Shown: positions 52,078 to 61,274 of the stretch, piece by piece
Layout: each line of letters starts with the position of its first letter
Numbering within the stretch: position 1 is the stretch's first letter
Assembly: GCF_002968635.1 (NCBI RefSeq)
Contig: NZ_PVBN01000003.1
Span: forward strand, 186,001-250,000
Reading direction: 5' to 3'
Origin: Neorhizobium alkalisoli
Lineage (GTDB): Bacteria > Pseudomonadota > Alphaproteobacteria > Rhizobiales > Rhizobiaceae
DNA: 64,000 nt
Made by a program: the position numbers and the translations under genes
The notes under the pieces: generated by a model
Databases searched by the model: none
What the model was told of the DNA's origin: nothing
Seen by the model: only the letters and a program-made list of their open reading frames with translations

Positions 52078-52881
52078 ATGAACATTTCTAGACGCATGGC
52101 AATGGCGGCAATCGGAGCAGGCCTGATGGTCGGCGCGATGGCCCCGACGGTCTCGGCGCAGACGGTCGAAAGCATCAAGTCCGCGGGTACCGTCAAGATC
52201 GGCATGCTGGTCGATTTCCCGCCCTTCGGCATCATGAACACCTCCAACGAACCGGACGGTTATGACGCTGACGTCGCAAAACTGCTCGGCAAGGAATTCG
52301 GCGTGAAGGTGCAGATCGTTCCGGTCACCGGCCCGAACCGCATCCCGTATCTCCAAAGCAACCAGGTCGATCTTCTCGTCGCTTCGCTCGGCATCACCGA
52401 GGAACGCGCCAAAAGCGTCGACTTCTCGCAACCCTATGCCGGCATCTCGATCGGTGTCTTCGGGGCGAAGGATACCGCAGTCTCCAAGCCCGAAGACCTG
52501 TCCGGCAAGACGATCGGCGTTGCGCGGGCTTCCACGCAGGACACCGGCGTTACCAAGATCGCTCCGAAGGACGCCAAGATCCAGCGCTTCGACGACGACG
52601 CCAGTGCGGTCCAGGCTCTCCTGTCCGGCCAGGTCGAGCTGATCGGCGTTTCAAACGTTGTCGCTGCCCAGATCGAAAAGGCCGCGCCCGGTCGCTTCGA
52701 CCAGAAAATCCAGCTCAGCCAGCAGGTTCAGGGCATTGCGGTCCGCAAGGGTTCGACAGAGCTCCTGGCGGCTATCAATGCCTTCGTCGAAAAAGTGAAG
52801 GCGAACGGCGAACTCAACAAGATCCACGAGAAGTGGCTTGGAGCGCCGCTGCCGGATTTCGTTGCCGGAGCGAAGAAGTAA
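52078..52881 (+). CDS. Polar amino acid-type ABC transporter substrate-binding protein
   Basis: A 267-residue SBP family 3 protein. The signal peptide (MNISRRMAMAAIGAGLMVGAMAPTVSAQ) is followed by VKIGMLVDFPPFGIMNTSNEPDGYDADVAKLLGKEF and DLLVASLGITEERAKSVDFSQPY. The family binds amino acids, opines or related small molecules. The ligand here is unknown; the next genes (hydroxyacid dehydrogenase, dimeric alpha/beta-barrel protein) hint at further metabolism. The longer upstream frame overlaps the permease and is not the start; TAGGAAA precedes the ATG. Confidence 0.88.
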   Translation: MNISRRMAMAAIGAGLMVGAMAPTVSAQTVESIKSAGTVKIGMLVDFPPFGIMNTSNEPDGYDADVAKLLGKEFGVKVQIVPVTGPNRIPYLQSNQVDLLVASLGITEERAKSVDFSQPYAGISIGVFGAKDTAVSKPEDLSGKTIGVARASTQDTGVTKIAPKDAKIQRFDDDASAVQALLSGQVELIGVSNVVAAQIEKAAPGRFDQKIQLSQQVQGIAVRKGSTELLAAINAFVEKVKANGELNKIHEKWLGAPLPDFVAGAKK

Positions 52882-52902
52882 AATCGAAAGGGAGTTCCTC
52901 GC

Positions 52903-53682
52903 ATGAATGAAGTAAATGCAAACGCATCGGCAGCAGACGTGCGGGGAGCTTCCGATCTGGCCGTGCGCATGGAAGGTGTCAACAAATGGTATGGCGAATT
53001 CCACGCGCTCAAAAATATCGAACTTTCGGTTAAACGGGGGGAGCGAATCGTCATTTGCGGTCCTTCGGGCTCCGGCAAGTCGACGTTGATCCGCTGCATC
53101 AACCAGCTTGAGACGATCAAGACCGGCCGGATCGTCGTCGATGGCCACGATCTCACCGCAGGCGGCAGGAATGTCGATATCGTGCGGCAGGAGACCGGCA
53201 TGGTCTTCCAGCAGTTCAACCTTTTCCCGCACATGACGGTTCTGGAAAACTGCACGCTGGCGCCGATGAAGGTGCGCGGCGTTTCCAAGGCTGAGGCAGA
53301 CAAGACTGCCCGCAAATTCCTGGAACGGGTGCGCATTCCAGAGCAGGCGGAAAAATACCCGGCCCAGCTTTCCGGCGGCCAGCAGCAGCGCGTGGCAATC
53401 GCCCGCGCGCTTTGCATGAACCCCAAGATCATGCTTTTCGATGAACCTACGTCGGCACTCGATCCGGAAATGGTGAAGGAAGTGCTGGACACGATGATCG
53501 ACCTTGCGAAGGAAGGCATGACCATGCTCTGCGTCACGCATGAGATGGGTTTTGCCCGCCAGGTTGCCGACCGGGTCATCTTCATGGATCGGGGCGAGAT
53601 TCTGGAAATGGGCACGCCCGACGAATTCTTCGCTAACCCGAAGAACGACCGGCTGAAGACGTTCCTCGGCCAGATCTCCTGA
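52903..53682 (+). CDS. Polar amino acid-type ABC transporter ATP-binding protein
   Basis: A 259-residue GlnQ-type ATPase with Walker [10 protein letters not shown], signature [15 protein letters not shown] and Walker [15 protein letters not shown]. It ends with the typical [32 protein letters not shown]. It completes the importer encoded from 50654. Confidence 0.93.
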   Translation: MNEVNANASAADVRGASDLAVRMEGVNKWYGEFHALKNIELSVKRGERIVICGPSGSGKSTLIRCINQLETIKTGRIVVDGHDLTAGGRNVDIVRQETGMVFQQFNLFPHMTVLENCTLAPMKVRGVSKAEADKTARKFLERVRIPEQAEKYPAQLSGGQQQRVAIARALCMNPKIMLFDEPTSALDPEMVKEVLDTMIDLAKEGMTMLCVTHEMGFARQVADRVIFMDRGEILEMGTPDEFFANPKNDRLKTFLGQIS

Positions 53683-53714
53683 GCGGCATCTAATTAAAAC
53701 ACGGAGTTTCTGAC

Positions 53715-54650
53715 GTGAAACCAGACATCCTTCTCGTGGAACCGATGATGCAGTTCATCGAGGATAAACTTGACGCTGCCTACACGGTGCATCGGATGTA
53801 CGATCCGGGCCAGAAAGCATCGCTTGAAGCCGCCCTCCCGAGGATCCGCGCAGTCGCGACTGGGGGCGGCTCGGGCATCGCAAATGAATGGATCGAAAGA
53901 CTGCCGGCGCTCGGAGTGATTGCCATCAACGGCGTCGGAACCGACAAGGTCGATCTCGGATTTGCACGCAGCCGCAATATCGACGTCACCACAACGCCCG
54001 GAGTGCTGACCGACGACGTGGCCGACACGGGCATTGCCCTGATGCTTGCGGCCCTTCGGCACATTGCTAAGGGTGACGCCTTTGTTCGCGACGGGCGCTG
54101 GGGCAAGGAACCGTTTCCACTTGGCCATAGCCCCAAGGGCAAGCGGGTCGGAATCCTCGGTCTCGGCCAGATCGGCAAGGCGTTCGGCCGCCGTGCGGAA
54201 GCTTTCGGCATGTCCGTACGCTACTGGAACCGGTCGCCCGTCAGGGACACGACTTGGAAGTCCTGCGCCTCTCCGGTGGCGCTCGCGGAAGACAGCGATG
54301 TGCTCTGCGTGATCATCGCGGCGACTGCCGAAACCCGTAACATCGTCAATGCCGAGGTGCTGAAGGCGCTTGGATCAAAGGGGCTCCTGATCAATATCGC
54401 CCGCGGTACGGTCGTCGACGAGGATGCGTTGCTCGCTGCCATCAACGATGGAACGATCGCCGGGGCTGGCCTCGACGTTTTCGTCAATGAACCAAACATC
54501 CGCGAAGAGTTCTTCTCCGCGCCAAACACCGTGCTGATGCCGCATCAAGGCAGCGCGACGGTGGAGACCCGTGTGGCCATGGGGGAATTGGTGCTTGCCA
54601 ATATCGCTGCCCATTTCGCCGGCGAAAAACCGCCGACTACCGTCAACTGA
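53715..54650 (+). CDS. D-isomer specific 2-hydroxyacid dehydrogenase
   Basis: A 311-residue NAD(P)-dependent dehydrogenase with the nucleotide fold VGILGLGQIGKAFGRRAEAFG, the RGTVVDE loop (INIARGTVVDEDALLAAI) and the catalytic His in LMPHQGSATVETR. Family members reduce glyoxylate, hydroxypyruvate or other 2-keto acids. The start is a GTG. It probably processes a compound derived from the imported substrate (inference). Confidence 0.87.
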   Translation: MKPDILLVEPMMQFIEDKLDAAYTVHRMYDPGQKASLEAALPRIRAVATGGGSGIANEWIERLPALGVIAINGVGTDKVDLGFARSRNIDVTTTPGVLTDDVADTGIALMLAALRHIAKGDAFVRDGRWGKEPFPLGHSPKGKRVGILGLGQIGKAFGRRAEAFGMSVRYWNRSPVRDTTWKSCASPVALAEDSDVLCVIIAATAETRNIVNAEVLKALGSKGLLINIARGTVVDEDALLAAINDGTIAGAGLDVFVNEPNIREEFFSAPNTVLMPHQGSATVETRVAMGELVLANIAAHFAGEKPPTTVN

Positions 54651-54664
54651 GCGGGGCAAAACGA

Positions 54665-54988
54665 ATGATCGTTCGACAAGCCTTTTTCGAAGGCACCGTC
54701 CATTCAGGCAAGGAAGACAGGTTCAGGACCTATGTCGCGGAAAAGCTGATGCCGATGTGGCTCGCTTTCCCCGGTGTCAAGGAAGTGCGCGTGCTCTACA
54801 ATTTTGAGCGTGACGATGGTGCGCCATCATACCCGATGGTGCTCTCCACCGTGTATGAAAGCCGCGAAGCGCTCGGCGCAGCACTTCAGTCGCCGGTCCG
54901 GTATGAGAGCCGCGAGATGACCAAAGGTTTGATGGAGATGTTCGAGGGGCATATCCACCACCACGTCTTCGATCTCGCATTGAGCTGA
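54665..54988 (+). CDS. Small dimeric alpha/beta-barrel-like protein (EthD-like)
   Basis: A 107-residue protein (MIVRQAFFEGTVHSGKEDRF) with a ferredoxin-like alpha/beta pattern and a His-rich end (EGHIHHHVFDL). This resembles EthD or antibiotic-monooxygenase-like dimeric barrel proteins, though no clear motif settles it. It begins 14 bp after the dehydrogenase and is likely the last gene of that operon. Function is unknown. Confidence 0.55.
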   Translation: MIVRQAFFEGTVHSGKEDRFRTYVAEKLMPMWLAFPGVKEVRVLYNFERDDGAPSYPMVLSTVYESREALGAALQSPVRYESREMTKGLMEMFEGHIHHHVFDLALS

Positions 54989-55828
54989 TCAGAGGACCAC
55001 GCGCGCAAACCGGCGAGGGGAGAAACCGTAGCTACTGGTGAAGATGCGGGTCATATGGCTCTGGTCCGCAAACCCACTGGCCAGCGCTGCTTCGGCAAGG
55101 CCGGTACCCGTCGCGATCATTCGGCGGGCTAGCTGGATCCGCCGCTGAACAAGATAGGCGTGCGGCGTAAGCCCGGTCGCCCGTCGAAAGGCTCTCAGCA
55201 GCTGGAATTGGCTCATATCTGCGAGGCTAGCAAGATCGGCTAGCGAAACGGGTGCCGCCGGATCGTCATCGATCCGCTCTCGCGCTGCATGTACCTCTCG
55301 CGCGACGGAACCGGGCTTATGCGGCTTGTCGATCACATCGGTCAGCAGGGCCAGCAGCAGTTCCTGGCTATCCAGATCGGCTCCGGTTTCGCTGCTTGTC
55401 ATTGCCGAAAAGAGCCGTCGGACGGTCCCTGCGAGCGGTGGATTGGAAATCACCGGATGGGAGAATTCGACGTCTTCCTCTTTGCCCTGCCGGATGTCGG
55501 CAACAGCGCTCGCAATAACGCCCGGATCAAAATAGAGCATCTGCCAGAAACGAGCGGCATCGCCAACGGGCGCACCGTCGTGTACTTCCCCGGGATTGAC
55601 GGTGATGACATCACCCGGACCAGCTTCGACGGGGCCGCGACCGCTTGCCGATTTCTGGGCGCCATCATGGATCACGCCGATCCCGAATTGATCATGGGTG
55701 TGGCGGGCAAAGTGCCGACCCGATCGGGCCACGATCGCCTGCACGCCGACGATGCGGCATTTCAATATCTGAAATTCGTGTGGTCGCCTCGTCAGCATCC
55801 CATTCATCCCGATCCGGTTGCCCGGCAT
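54989..55828 (-). CDS. AraC family transcriptional regulator
   Basis: A 279-residue regulator with an N-terminal cupin-like sensing domain (HTHDQFGIGVIHDGAQKSASGRG, GDVITVNPGEVHDGAPVG) and a C-terminal double helix-turn-helix (SLADLASLADMSQFQLLRAFRRATGLTPHAYLVQRRIQLAR, then GFADQSHMTRIFTSSYGFSPRRF). Met codons at residues 8 and 11 are alternative starts. It is downstream of kynA on the same strand and converges with the hydroxyacid dehydrogenase operon. Its target is not evident. Confidence 0.88.
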   Translation of the reverse strand: MPGNRIGMNGMLTRRPHEFQILKCRIVGVQAIVARSGRHFARHTHDQFGIGVIHDGAQKSASGRGPVEAGPGDVITVNPGEVHDGAPVGDAARFWQMLYFDPGVIASAVADIRQGKEEDVEFSHPVISNPPLAGTVRRLFSAMTSSETGADLDSQELLLALLTDVIDKPHKPGSVAREVHAARERIDDDPAAPVSLADLASLADMSQFQLLRAFRRATGLTPHAYLVQRRIQLARRMIATGTGLAEAALASGFADQSHMTRIFTSSYGFSPRRFARVVL

Positions 55829-55911
55829 AACCTTCTAAGGCCCATCTCAAGTGATGTCGATTGACTCAACGGTCGACGCAGATAGCCGACATGGCGGCCG
55901 GATATTCTCCG

Positions 55912-56751
55912 TCAGAGAACCGTCCGCACCCGCCAAAGCTCCGGGAAGAGTTCGACCTCGAGCATTCTCTTCAGGTATTGCGTGCCTGACGTTCCACCCG
56001 TGCCGCGCTTGAAACCGATCACCCGCTCCACGGTCGTCACGTGATTGAAGCGCCACCGACGGAAATAATCCTCGAAGTCGACGAGTTTCTCCGCCAATTC
56101 GTAGAGTTCCCAATAGCGTTCCGGTGCAAGATATATCTGTTCCCAAGCATGGAGCACCTTTTCGCTGGGATTGCGGGCCGTTCGCCAGTCGCCGCGAGTG
56201 GCATCGTCGCCGATGTCGAACCCCCGTCGCGCGAGCAGCAGCAGCGCCTCGTCATAGAGGCTCGGCCGTGCCAGAATATCTTCCAGCACGGTCATGACGT
56301 CACCCCGGTGTGCATGCGGACCGAGCATCGCCTGGTTGCGGTTGCCGGCCAGGAATTCAATGGCGCGATATTGATAGGATTGGAAACCGGAGGACTTGCC
56401 GAGGGAGGCACGAAATTCGGTATATTCGCTTGGCGTCATCGTGCGCAGCACATCCCAGGCACTGTTGAGCTGCTCGAAAATACGAGCCACCCGCGACAAC
56501 ATCTTGAACGCCGGTTGCGGATTGTCGGCTCGAATAGCCGTCATTGCGGACGCTATTTCGTGGATGGCAAGCTTCATCCACAGCTCCGACGTCTGATGCT
56601 GAATGATGAAAAGGAGCTCGTCATGCGCGTCGGAGAGTGGCTTCTGCGCGTCGAGAATGGCTTCGAGATGGAGGTAGTCGGAATAGGACATCCGGTCGCC
56701 GAAGGACATTTCCGCACCGTCCTCTGCAGGGTCATATGGTTTCAAGCTCAT
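55912..56751 (-). CDS. kynA: Tryptophan 2,3-dioxygenase
   Basis: About 279 residues with the TDO signatures [58 protein letters not shown] and the heme-ligand region [34 protein letters not shown]. It opens the indole ring of tryptophan to N-formylkynurenine. The ATG at 56751 ([11 protein letters not shown]) is preferred; an ATG at 56763 adds four residues. No other kynurenine-pathway gene is in the window. Confidence 0.95.
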   Translation of the reverse strand: MSLKPYDPAEDGAEMSFGDRMSYSDYLHLEAILDAQKPLSDAHDELLFIIQHQTSELWMKLAIHEIASAMTAIRADNPQPAFKMLSRVARIFEQLNSAWDVLRTMTPSEYTEFRASLGKSSGFQSYQYRAIEFLAGNRNQAMLGPHAHRGDVMTVLEDILARPSLYDEALLLLARRGFDIGDDATRGDWRTARNPSEKVLHAWEQIYLAPERYWELYELAEKLVDFEDYFRRWRFNHVTTVERVIGFKRGTGGTSGTQYLKRMLEVELFPELWRVRTVL

Positions 56752-56960
56752 TCTTCTTTCCACCTTGTCATCTAGCGACGGTCATGCTGCCTTCTTTGCG
56801 GTAGCTTGGGAAGTCTCTCCTCCTCAATCCTGGCCTTGATCCGGCGAACCTCGCGAAGTCACCATGAGAAAATTGCTATGCCCCTGCCGCCAGACGGACA
56901 ATTTCATTCCTCGTCGCTTCGAAAATTGACCGTTGACAACAGGGAAAAGATCACCCCTAC

Positions 56961-57001
56961 TATGACACTAGAAGAATACATATTACATTATAGTGTAATA
57001 T
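56961..57001. promoter_or_regulatory. AT-rich 22-bp palindrome plus offset half-site before the hexosaminidase operon
   Basis: At 56980-57001 ATATTACATTA faces TAGTGTAATAT (ten of eleven matches, no spacer). A related half, TATGACACTA, lies at 56961-56970, exactly 20 bp before TATTACATTA. A TTGACA at 56933-56938 and TACTAT at 56958-56963 could form the promoter. The palindrome ends 12 bp before the GTG at 57014. This looks like a repressor operator with a cooperative extra site two helical turns away. No regulator gene adjoins it. Confidence 0.55.
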
Positions 57002-57013
57002 TGGGAGCGGCGA

Positions 57014-57499
57014 GTGCCAGACCTGCTTGTCAGCCTATATTCCAAGGAAGTCGAGACGCTCACTTCTAAAGCGGTGGCGCCATCTGGTGTGGTCATTCGC
57101 GCGCCTCTTGCCCCCGAATTGCATATCGTCCGGGACTGGGTCCTTGCACAGTTCAGCGAGAATTGGGCAAGCGAGGTGATGGTCGCTTTTTCACGCCAGC
57201 CTGTCAGCTGCCTCATTGCCGTCAATCAGGCAGGCCTGCAAGGTTTTGCCTGTTACGACGTGACAGCGCGCGGGTTTTTCGGTCCGACGGGAGTTGCTCC
57301 CGAGGCGCGCGGCAAAGGGATCGGCGTTGCGCTTCTTGCCGCTTGTCTGCAGTCCATGAAAGCGCTGGGGCATGCCTATGCATTTATCGGTGATGCAGGA
57401 CCTGTGGATTTTTACGTCCGCAGCGCGGGCGCCATCGTGATCCCTGCTTCCGATAGGGGGATTTACGAAGGAATGCTCAGAACCACAGCCAAGACATGA
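57014..57499 (+). CDS. GNAT family N-acetyltransferase
   Basis: A 161-residue GNAT protein with the acetyl-CoA loop FGPTGVAPEARGKGIGVALLAACLQSM and the end GPVDFYVRSAGAIVIPASDRG. The GTG start at 57014 has GGGAG six bases upstream. It is the first gene of the run leading into the hexosaminidase and the importer. Given that context, an amino-sugar substrate is possible (inference). Confidence 0.75.
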   Translation: MPDLLVSLYSKEVETLTSKAVAPSGVVIRAPLAPELHIVRDWVLAQFSENWASEVMVAFSRQPVSCLIAVNQAGLQGFACYDVTARGFFGPTGVAPEARGKGIGVALLAACLQSMKALGHAYAFIGDAGPVDFYVRSAGAIVIPASDRGIYEGMLRTTAKT

Positions 57500-57521
57500 A
57501 ATCCAATCGGGAGGCCAGCAC

Positions 57522-58544
57522 ATGTCCAAAACCCCGCTCGCTCTATTCGTGGGCTTGCCAAACCCCGTCCTGTCCGACGAGGAATTTGCCCTCTTCCGGG
57601 AAACCAATCCCTTAGGGCTGTTTGTCGGGCGCCGCAATTTGAAGGACCCGGATCAGGCCAAGCGGTTGATCGCCCGCTTCCGCGAGGCCGTCGGCCGCGA
57701 CGATGCACCGGTCTTCACCGATCAGGAAGGGGGCCGAGTACAGCATCTTGATGCAGGCCCATGGCCGCGGTTCAGGAGTTTTGCGCAGTTTGCGGAACTT
57801 GCACACAGAGATCTCGAGCGGGGGAAGCGCGCCCTTCGTCTGTCCTCCCGTGCCATGGGGGCGATGATGACGGAGCTTGGCCTTTCGAGCGGATGCTCGC
57901 CAGTTCTCGACCTGGTTTTTCCCACGACGAGCGATGTCATCGGTGAGCGCTCTTTCGGGGCAGATCCCGATTTCGTTGCCGCTCTCGGCCGCGAGGTCGT
58001 CGATGGTTTGATGGAGACGGGCTGCATCCCGGTGATGAAGCACATTCCGGGCCACGGCCGGGCCACGCTGGATTCGCACAAGGAGCGGCCCGTGGTGGAT
58101 GCCTCGGCAGAGACGCTCCAGGCCACTGACTTCAAGCCGTTCGTTGCCTTGAAGGACACGCCCTGGGCCATGGTCGCCCATGTCGTCTTCTCCGCTTACG
58201 ACAGGGAACTGCCTGCCTCCATCTCGCCGGTGGTGCACGACGTCATCCGCCGGGACATAGGTTACGAAGGGGTGTTGATTTCCGACTGCATTTTCATGGA
58301 ATCGCTGCGCGGCAGCTTACCAGAGCGGGTCACGCAGGTCCTCGATGCCGGTTTCGATATCGCTCTGCACAGCCACGGCGACATTCCCGAAAGCGAGGCC
58401 GCAGCTAAGGCGGCGCGCCCGCTGACGGATGTCGCGCAGAAGCGGATCGCCGCCGGCAAGGCCCGTCTCGGAAATCTCAAGATCGACTATCGCGCCGCTC
58501 ACGCGGAAGTGGAGGAGCTTTTCCAGAGCACGGTTGTCGCCTGA
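57522..58544 (+). CDS. nagZ: Beta-N-acetylhexosaminidase, GH3 (NagZ-like)
   Basis: A 340-residue GH3 enzyme with the NagZ-specific loop KHIPGHGRATLDSHKERPVVDAS, which carries the catalytic His-Asp pair. The nucleophile region ISDCIFMESLRG keeps the Asp, though the usual SDDL/SDAL reads SDCI. Upstream are FTDQEGGRVQHL and the usual barrel strands. NagZ enzymes release GlcNAc from muropeptides or chitooligosaccharides in the cytoplasm. It stands between a GNAT gene and an oligosaccharide-type importer, so it may be a catabolic paralogue rather than the peptidoglycan-recycling copy. Confidence 0.85.
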   Translation: MSKTPLALFVGLPNPVLSDEEFALFRETNPLGLFVGRRNLKDPDQAKRLIARFREAVGRDDAPVFTDQEGGRVQHLDAGPWPRFRSFAQFAELAHRDLERGKRALRLSSRAMGAMMTELGLSSGCSPVLDLVFPTTSDVIGERSFGADPDFVAALGREVVDGLMETGCIPVMKHIPGHGRATLDSHKERPVVDASAETLQATDFKPFVALKDTPWAMVAHVVFSAYDRELPASISPVVHDVIRRDIGYEGVLISDCIFMESLRGSLPERVTQVLDAGFDIALHSHGDIPESEAAAKAARPLTDVAQKRIAAGKARLGNLKIDYRAAHAEVEELFQSTVVA

Positions 58545-58582
58545 ATAGCCCATCAAGCCAATAATCAACAAAGGGGAATGAG

Positions 58583-60232
58583 ATGAATAAAGTTGTTCTT
58601 GCAGCTGCAACGGCCCTGGCGCTGGTCTCAGGACCGGCAATGGCACAGACCGTCCTGACGGCGAATATCGAACCGGCCACGACTTGGGTGCGCAACTTCA
58701 ACCCGTTTAACCAGACCTCGGCGCGTCAAAGTACGCTGGACTTTATCTATGAGCCCCTGGTGGTCTTCAATCGTTTCGACAGCAACAAGCCGATCTTCCG
58801 GTTGGCCGAAAGCTTCAAGCTTGTTGACGACCTCAAGAGCATTGAGTTTAAGCTGCGGCAGAACCTCAAATGGTCGGATGGGAAGCCGCTCACCTCGAGC
58901 GACGTCAAATTCACCTATGACTATCTGAAGAAGTTCCCGGCCCTCGATTTCGTCAGCATCTGGACCTTCATTAGCGGCGTGGAGATTGTCGATCCGCAAA
59001 CGATCCGGTTCACGCTTGCCAATCCGAGTTCGCTTGCGGCCGAACAGCTTTCTCAGCTTCCCATTGTGCCGGAACATGTGTGGAAGGACATCGCTGATCC
59101 CGTAACATTTGCCAACGAGGCACCTGTCGGCAGCGGCCCGATGACCGAGATCCCTCGCTTTACCGGCCAGACCTATGACCAATGCCGCAACCCCCATTAT
59201 TGGGATGCGGAGCGCCTCAAGGTAGACTGCCTGCGCTTTCCTCAGCTTGCGGACAACAACCAGATCCTGACCGCGACGGCGGACGGGACGCTCGATTGGG
59301 GGGTGTCGTTCATTCCTGATGTCGAAAATGTCTATGTAGCCAAGGATCCTGAACACTACCACTACTGGTATTCCCCAAGCAGCATGGTCGCCTTCCTGTT
59401 CAATCTGGAAACCGCCAACGAGAACAACAAGAAGGCCTTCAATGACGTCAAATTCCGCCGCGCGGTCTCCATGGCGCTCGACCGCGCGACGATGATCGAC
59501 ATTGCCGGTTACGGCTACCCAACGCTGAACGAAGATCCCGGTCTGATGGGTGAACTCTACAAGAGCTGGGCAGACCCGTCCGTTCAGGCCGATTTCGGCA
59601 AATATGCCAAGTATGACGCCGAAGCCGCCAAGGCTCTGTTCGATGAGGCCGGGTATAAGGACAAGGATGGTGACGGCTTCCGGGATAATCCCGACGGTTC
59701 GAAGATCTCGTTCTCGATCATCGTACCAAACTCCTGGACCGATTGGGTCGACACGGTCAACATCGCCATCGAGGGCATGCAGGCTGTCGGGATCGATGCG
59801 AAGATCGAGACACCGGAGGAGGCCGTCTGGACCTCCAGCCTTATCGGCGGCAAATTCGATGCGGCCATCAACAGTCTGCCGGCCTCCGCCTCACCCTATT
59901 ATCCCTATAAACGTGCGTTTAGTGCATCGGACAAGGGCAAGACGCGGTTTACCGCACAGCGCTGGTTCAATCCCGAGGTCGAAAAGCTAGTGACGCAATT
60001 CACCCAGACCGCCGACCTTTCAAAGCAAAAGGAAGCAATGAACAAAGCTCAGCGTATCGTTGCTGAAAACATGCCTATGATCCCGGTATTCAATAACCCC
60101 AACTGGTATCAGTACAACACCAAGCGCTTCACCGGGTGGTCGACCAAGGAAAATCCGTTCGTCAACCCCTCCATCTCACGCACCAATCCGGCCCGCCTCT
60201 TGCATCTGTTGGCGCTGAAGCCGGCCCAATAA
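58583..60232 (+). CDS. SBP family 5 binding protein resembling chitin-oligosaccharide binding proteins
   Basis: A 549-residue periplasmic protein with a signal peptide (MNKVVLAAATALALVSGPAMAQ). It belongs to the oligopeptide-type SBP family 5. Several stretches, however, match my memory of the Vibrio (GlcNAc)n-binding protein CBP: VRNFNPF, DFIYEPLVVFN, FRLAES, VPEHVWKD, QCRNPHYWDAERLKVDCLRFPQ, and the end YQYNTKRFTGWSTKENP. The preceding hexosaminidase supports a chitooligosaccharide ligand. AAAGGGGA precedes the ATG. The alignment is from memory and is not computed. Confidence 0.7.
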   Translation: MNKVVLAAATALALVSGPAMAQTVLTANIEPATTWVRNFNPFNQTSARQSTLDFIYEPLVVFNRFDSNKPIFRLAESFKLVDDLKSIEFKLRQNLKWSDGKPLTSSDVKFTYDYLKKFPALDFVSIWTFISGVEIVDPQTIRFTLANPSSLAAEQLSQLPIVPEHVWKDIADPVTFANEAPVGSGPMTEIPRFTGQTYDQCRNPHYWDAERLKVDCLRFPQLADNNQILTATADGTLDWGVSFIPDVENVYVAKDPEHYHYWYSPSSMVAFLFNLETANENNKKAFNDVKFRRAVSMALDRATMIDIAGYGYPTLNEDPGLMGELYKSWADPSVQADFGKYAKYDAEAAKALFDEAGYKDKDGDGFRDNPDGSKISFSIIVPNSWTDWVDTVNIAIEGMQAVGIDAKIETPEEAVWTSSLIGGKFDAAINSLPASASPYYPYKRAFSASDKGKTRFTAQRWFNPEVEKLVTQFTQTADLSKQKEAMNKAQRIVAENMPMIPVFNNPNWYQYNTKRFTGWSTKENPFVNPSISRTNPARLLHLLALKPAQ

Positions 60233-60250
60233 GCGCGTGATGACTTTGGT

Positions 60251-60273
60251 AAGCGGCGGGCCTTGCGCCGCTT
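60251..60273 (+). terminator. Stem-loop between binding protein and permease genes
   Basis: AAGCGGCG pairs with CGCCGCTT (eight perfect pairs, seven-base loop). It starts 19 bp after the binding-protein stop and ends 20 bp before the permease start. As in the 43.6-kb operon it may hold down permease expression relative to the binding protein. Confidence 0.55.
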
Positions 60274-60292
60274 CCTGATCGAGGGAGTTTAC

Positions 60293-61273
60293 ATGGCTTT
60301 CCTGTTACGTCGGCTGGGATTTTATCTGGCTGCCTTCGTCGCGGCAGCGACCGTAAACTTTTTCCTGCCGCGCCTGATGCCGGGCGACCCCGTACAGATC
60401 ATGTTCTCCAGCGCAGGCGCCGAATTGCCGCCGGAGAGCCTGCAGTCGTTGAAACTGACGTTCGGCTTCGTCGATGGGCCGCTTTGGCAGCAATATCTCA
60501 CCTATCTCGCCAGCATCTTCACCGGCGACCTTGGCCGTTCGATCAAGTATTTCCCGGCTCCGGTCACGTCGGTGCTGGGCCAAGCTCTCGTTTGGACGGT
60601 GGGGCTGATGGGCATCGCGACGATCATCAGCTTCACGGTCGGCAGCTTGCTTGGTGTTCTTGCAGCCTGGCGGCGCGGTAGTGCCTTCGACGTGATCGTC
60701 TCGGTCGGAGCGATCTTCGCTACCTCGGTGCCGGCGGTGGTGACTTCGCTGATTGTGGTTTTTGTCTTCGGATTTACGCTTGGCTGGTTTCCCAGCGGTT
60801 ATGCCGCCGATCCTCGTCTCGATCCCGCCTTCAGCCTGCAATATGTCGGCAGCGTCCTTTACCACGGCTTCCTCCCCATGGTAACGCTCTGCGCCGTGCT
60901 GACCGGCGGGTTTGCGGTGACGATGCGTAACAACATGATCAATCTCCTCGGCGAGGACTATGTGGTCATGGGACGCGCCAAGGGATTGTCCGATCACTAC
61001 GTGATGATCTGGTATGCAGCTCGAAACGCGCTTTTGCCCACCGTATCCTCGCTGGCGATCGCCATCGGCACGATCCTCGGAGGCTCCCTCGTGACGGAGG
61101 TCGTCTTCAACTATCCCGGCCTCGGCAACATTCTCTACCAGGCGATCCTGGCGCGCGACTATCCGGTGATCCAGGGACAGCTTCTGATCATGACGGCAAC
61201 GATGCTGATCGCGAACTTTATCGTCGACGTCAGCTATGTCCTGCTTGATCCGCGGCTTAAGGGAGCCTTGTGA
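60293..61273 (+). CDS. Opp/Dpp-type ABC transporter permease (first)
   Basis: A 326-residue DppB-type permease starting MAFLLRRLGFYLAAFVAAATVNFFLPRLMPGDPVQIMF, with the loop DYVVMGRAKGLSDHYVMIWYAARNALLPTVSSLAIAIG and the end FIVDVSYVLLDPRLKGAL, all typical of the family. GAGGGAG precedes the ATG at 60293. The same fold is used by chitooligosaccharide importers. Confidence 0.88.
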   Translation: MAFLLRRLGFYLAAFVAAATVNFFLPRLMPGDPVQIMFSSAGAELPPESLQSLKLTFGFVDGPLWQQYLTYLASIFTGDLGRSIKYFPAPVTSVLGQALVWTVGLMGIATIISFTVGSLLGVLAAWRRGSAFDVIVSVGAIFATSVPAVVTSLIVVFVFGFTLGWFPSGYAADPRLDPAFSLQYVGSVLYHGFLPMVTLCAVLTGGFAVTMRNNMINLLGEDYVVMGRAKGLSDHYVMIWYAARNALLPTVSSLAIAIGTILGGSLVTEVVFNYPGLGNILYQAILARDYPVIQGQLLIMTATMLIANFIVDVSYVLLDPRLKGAL

Positions 61274-61274
61274 C

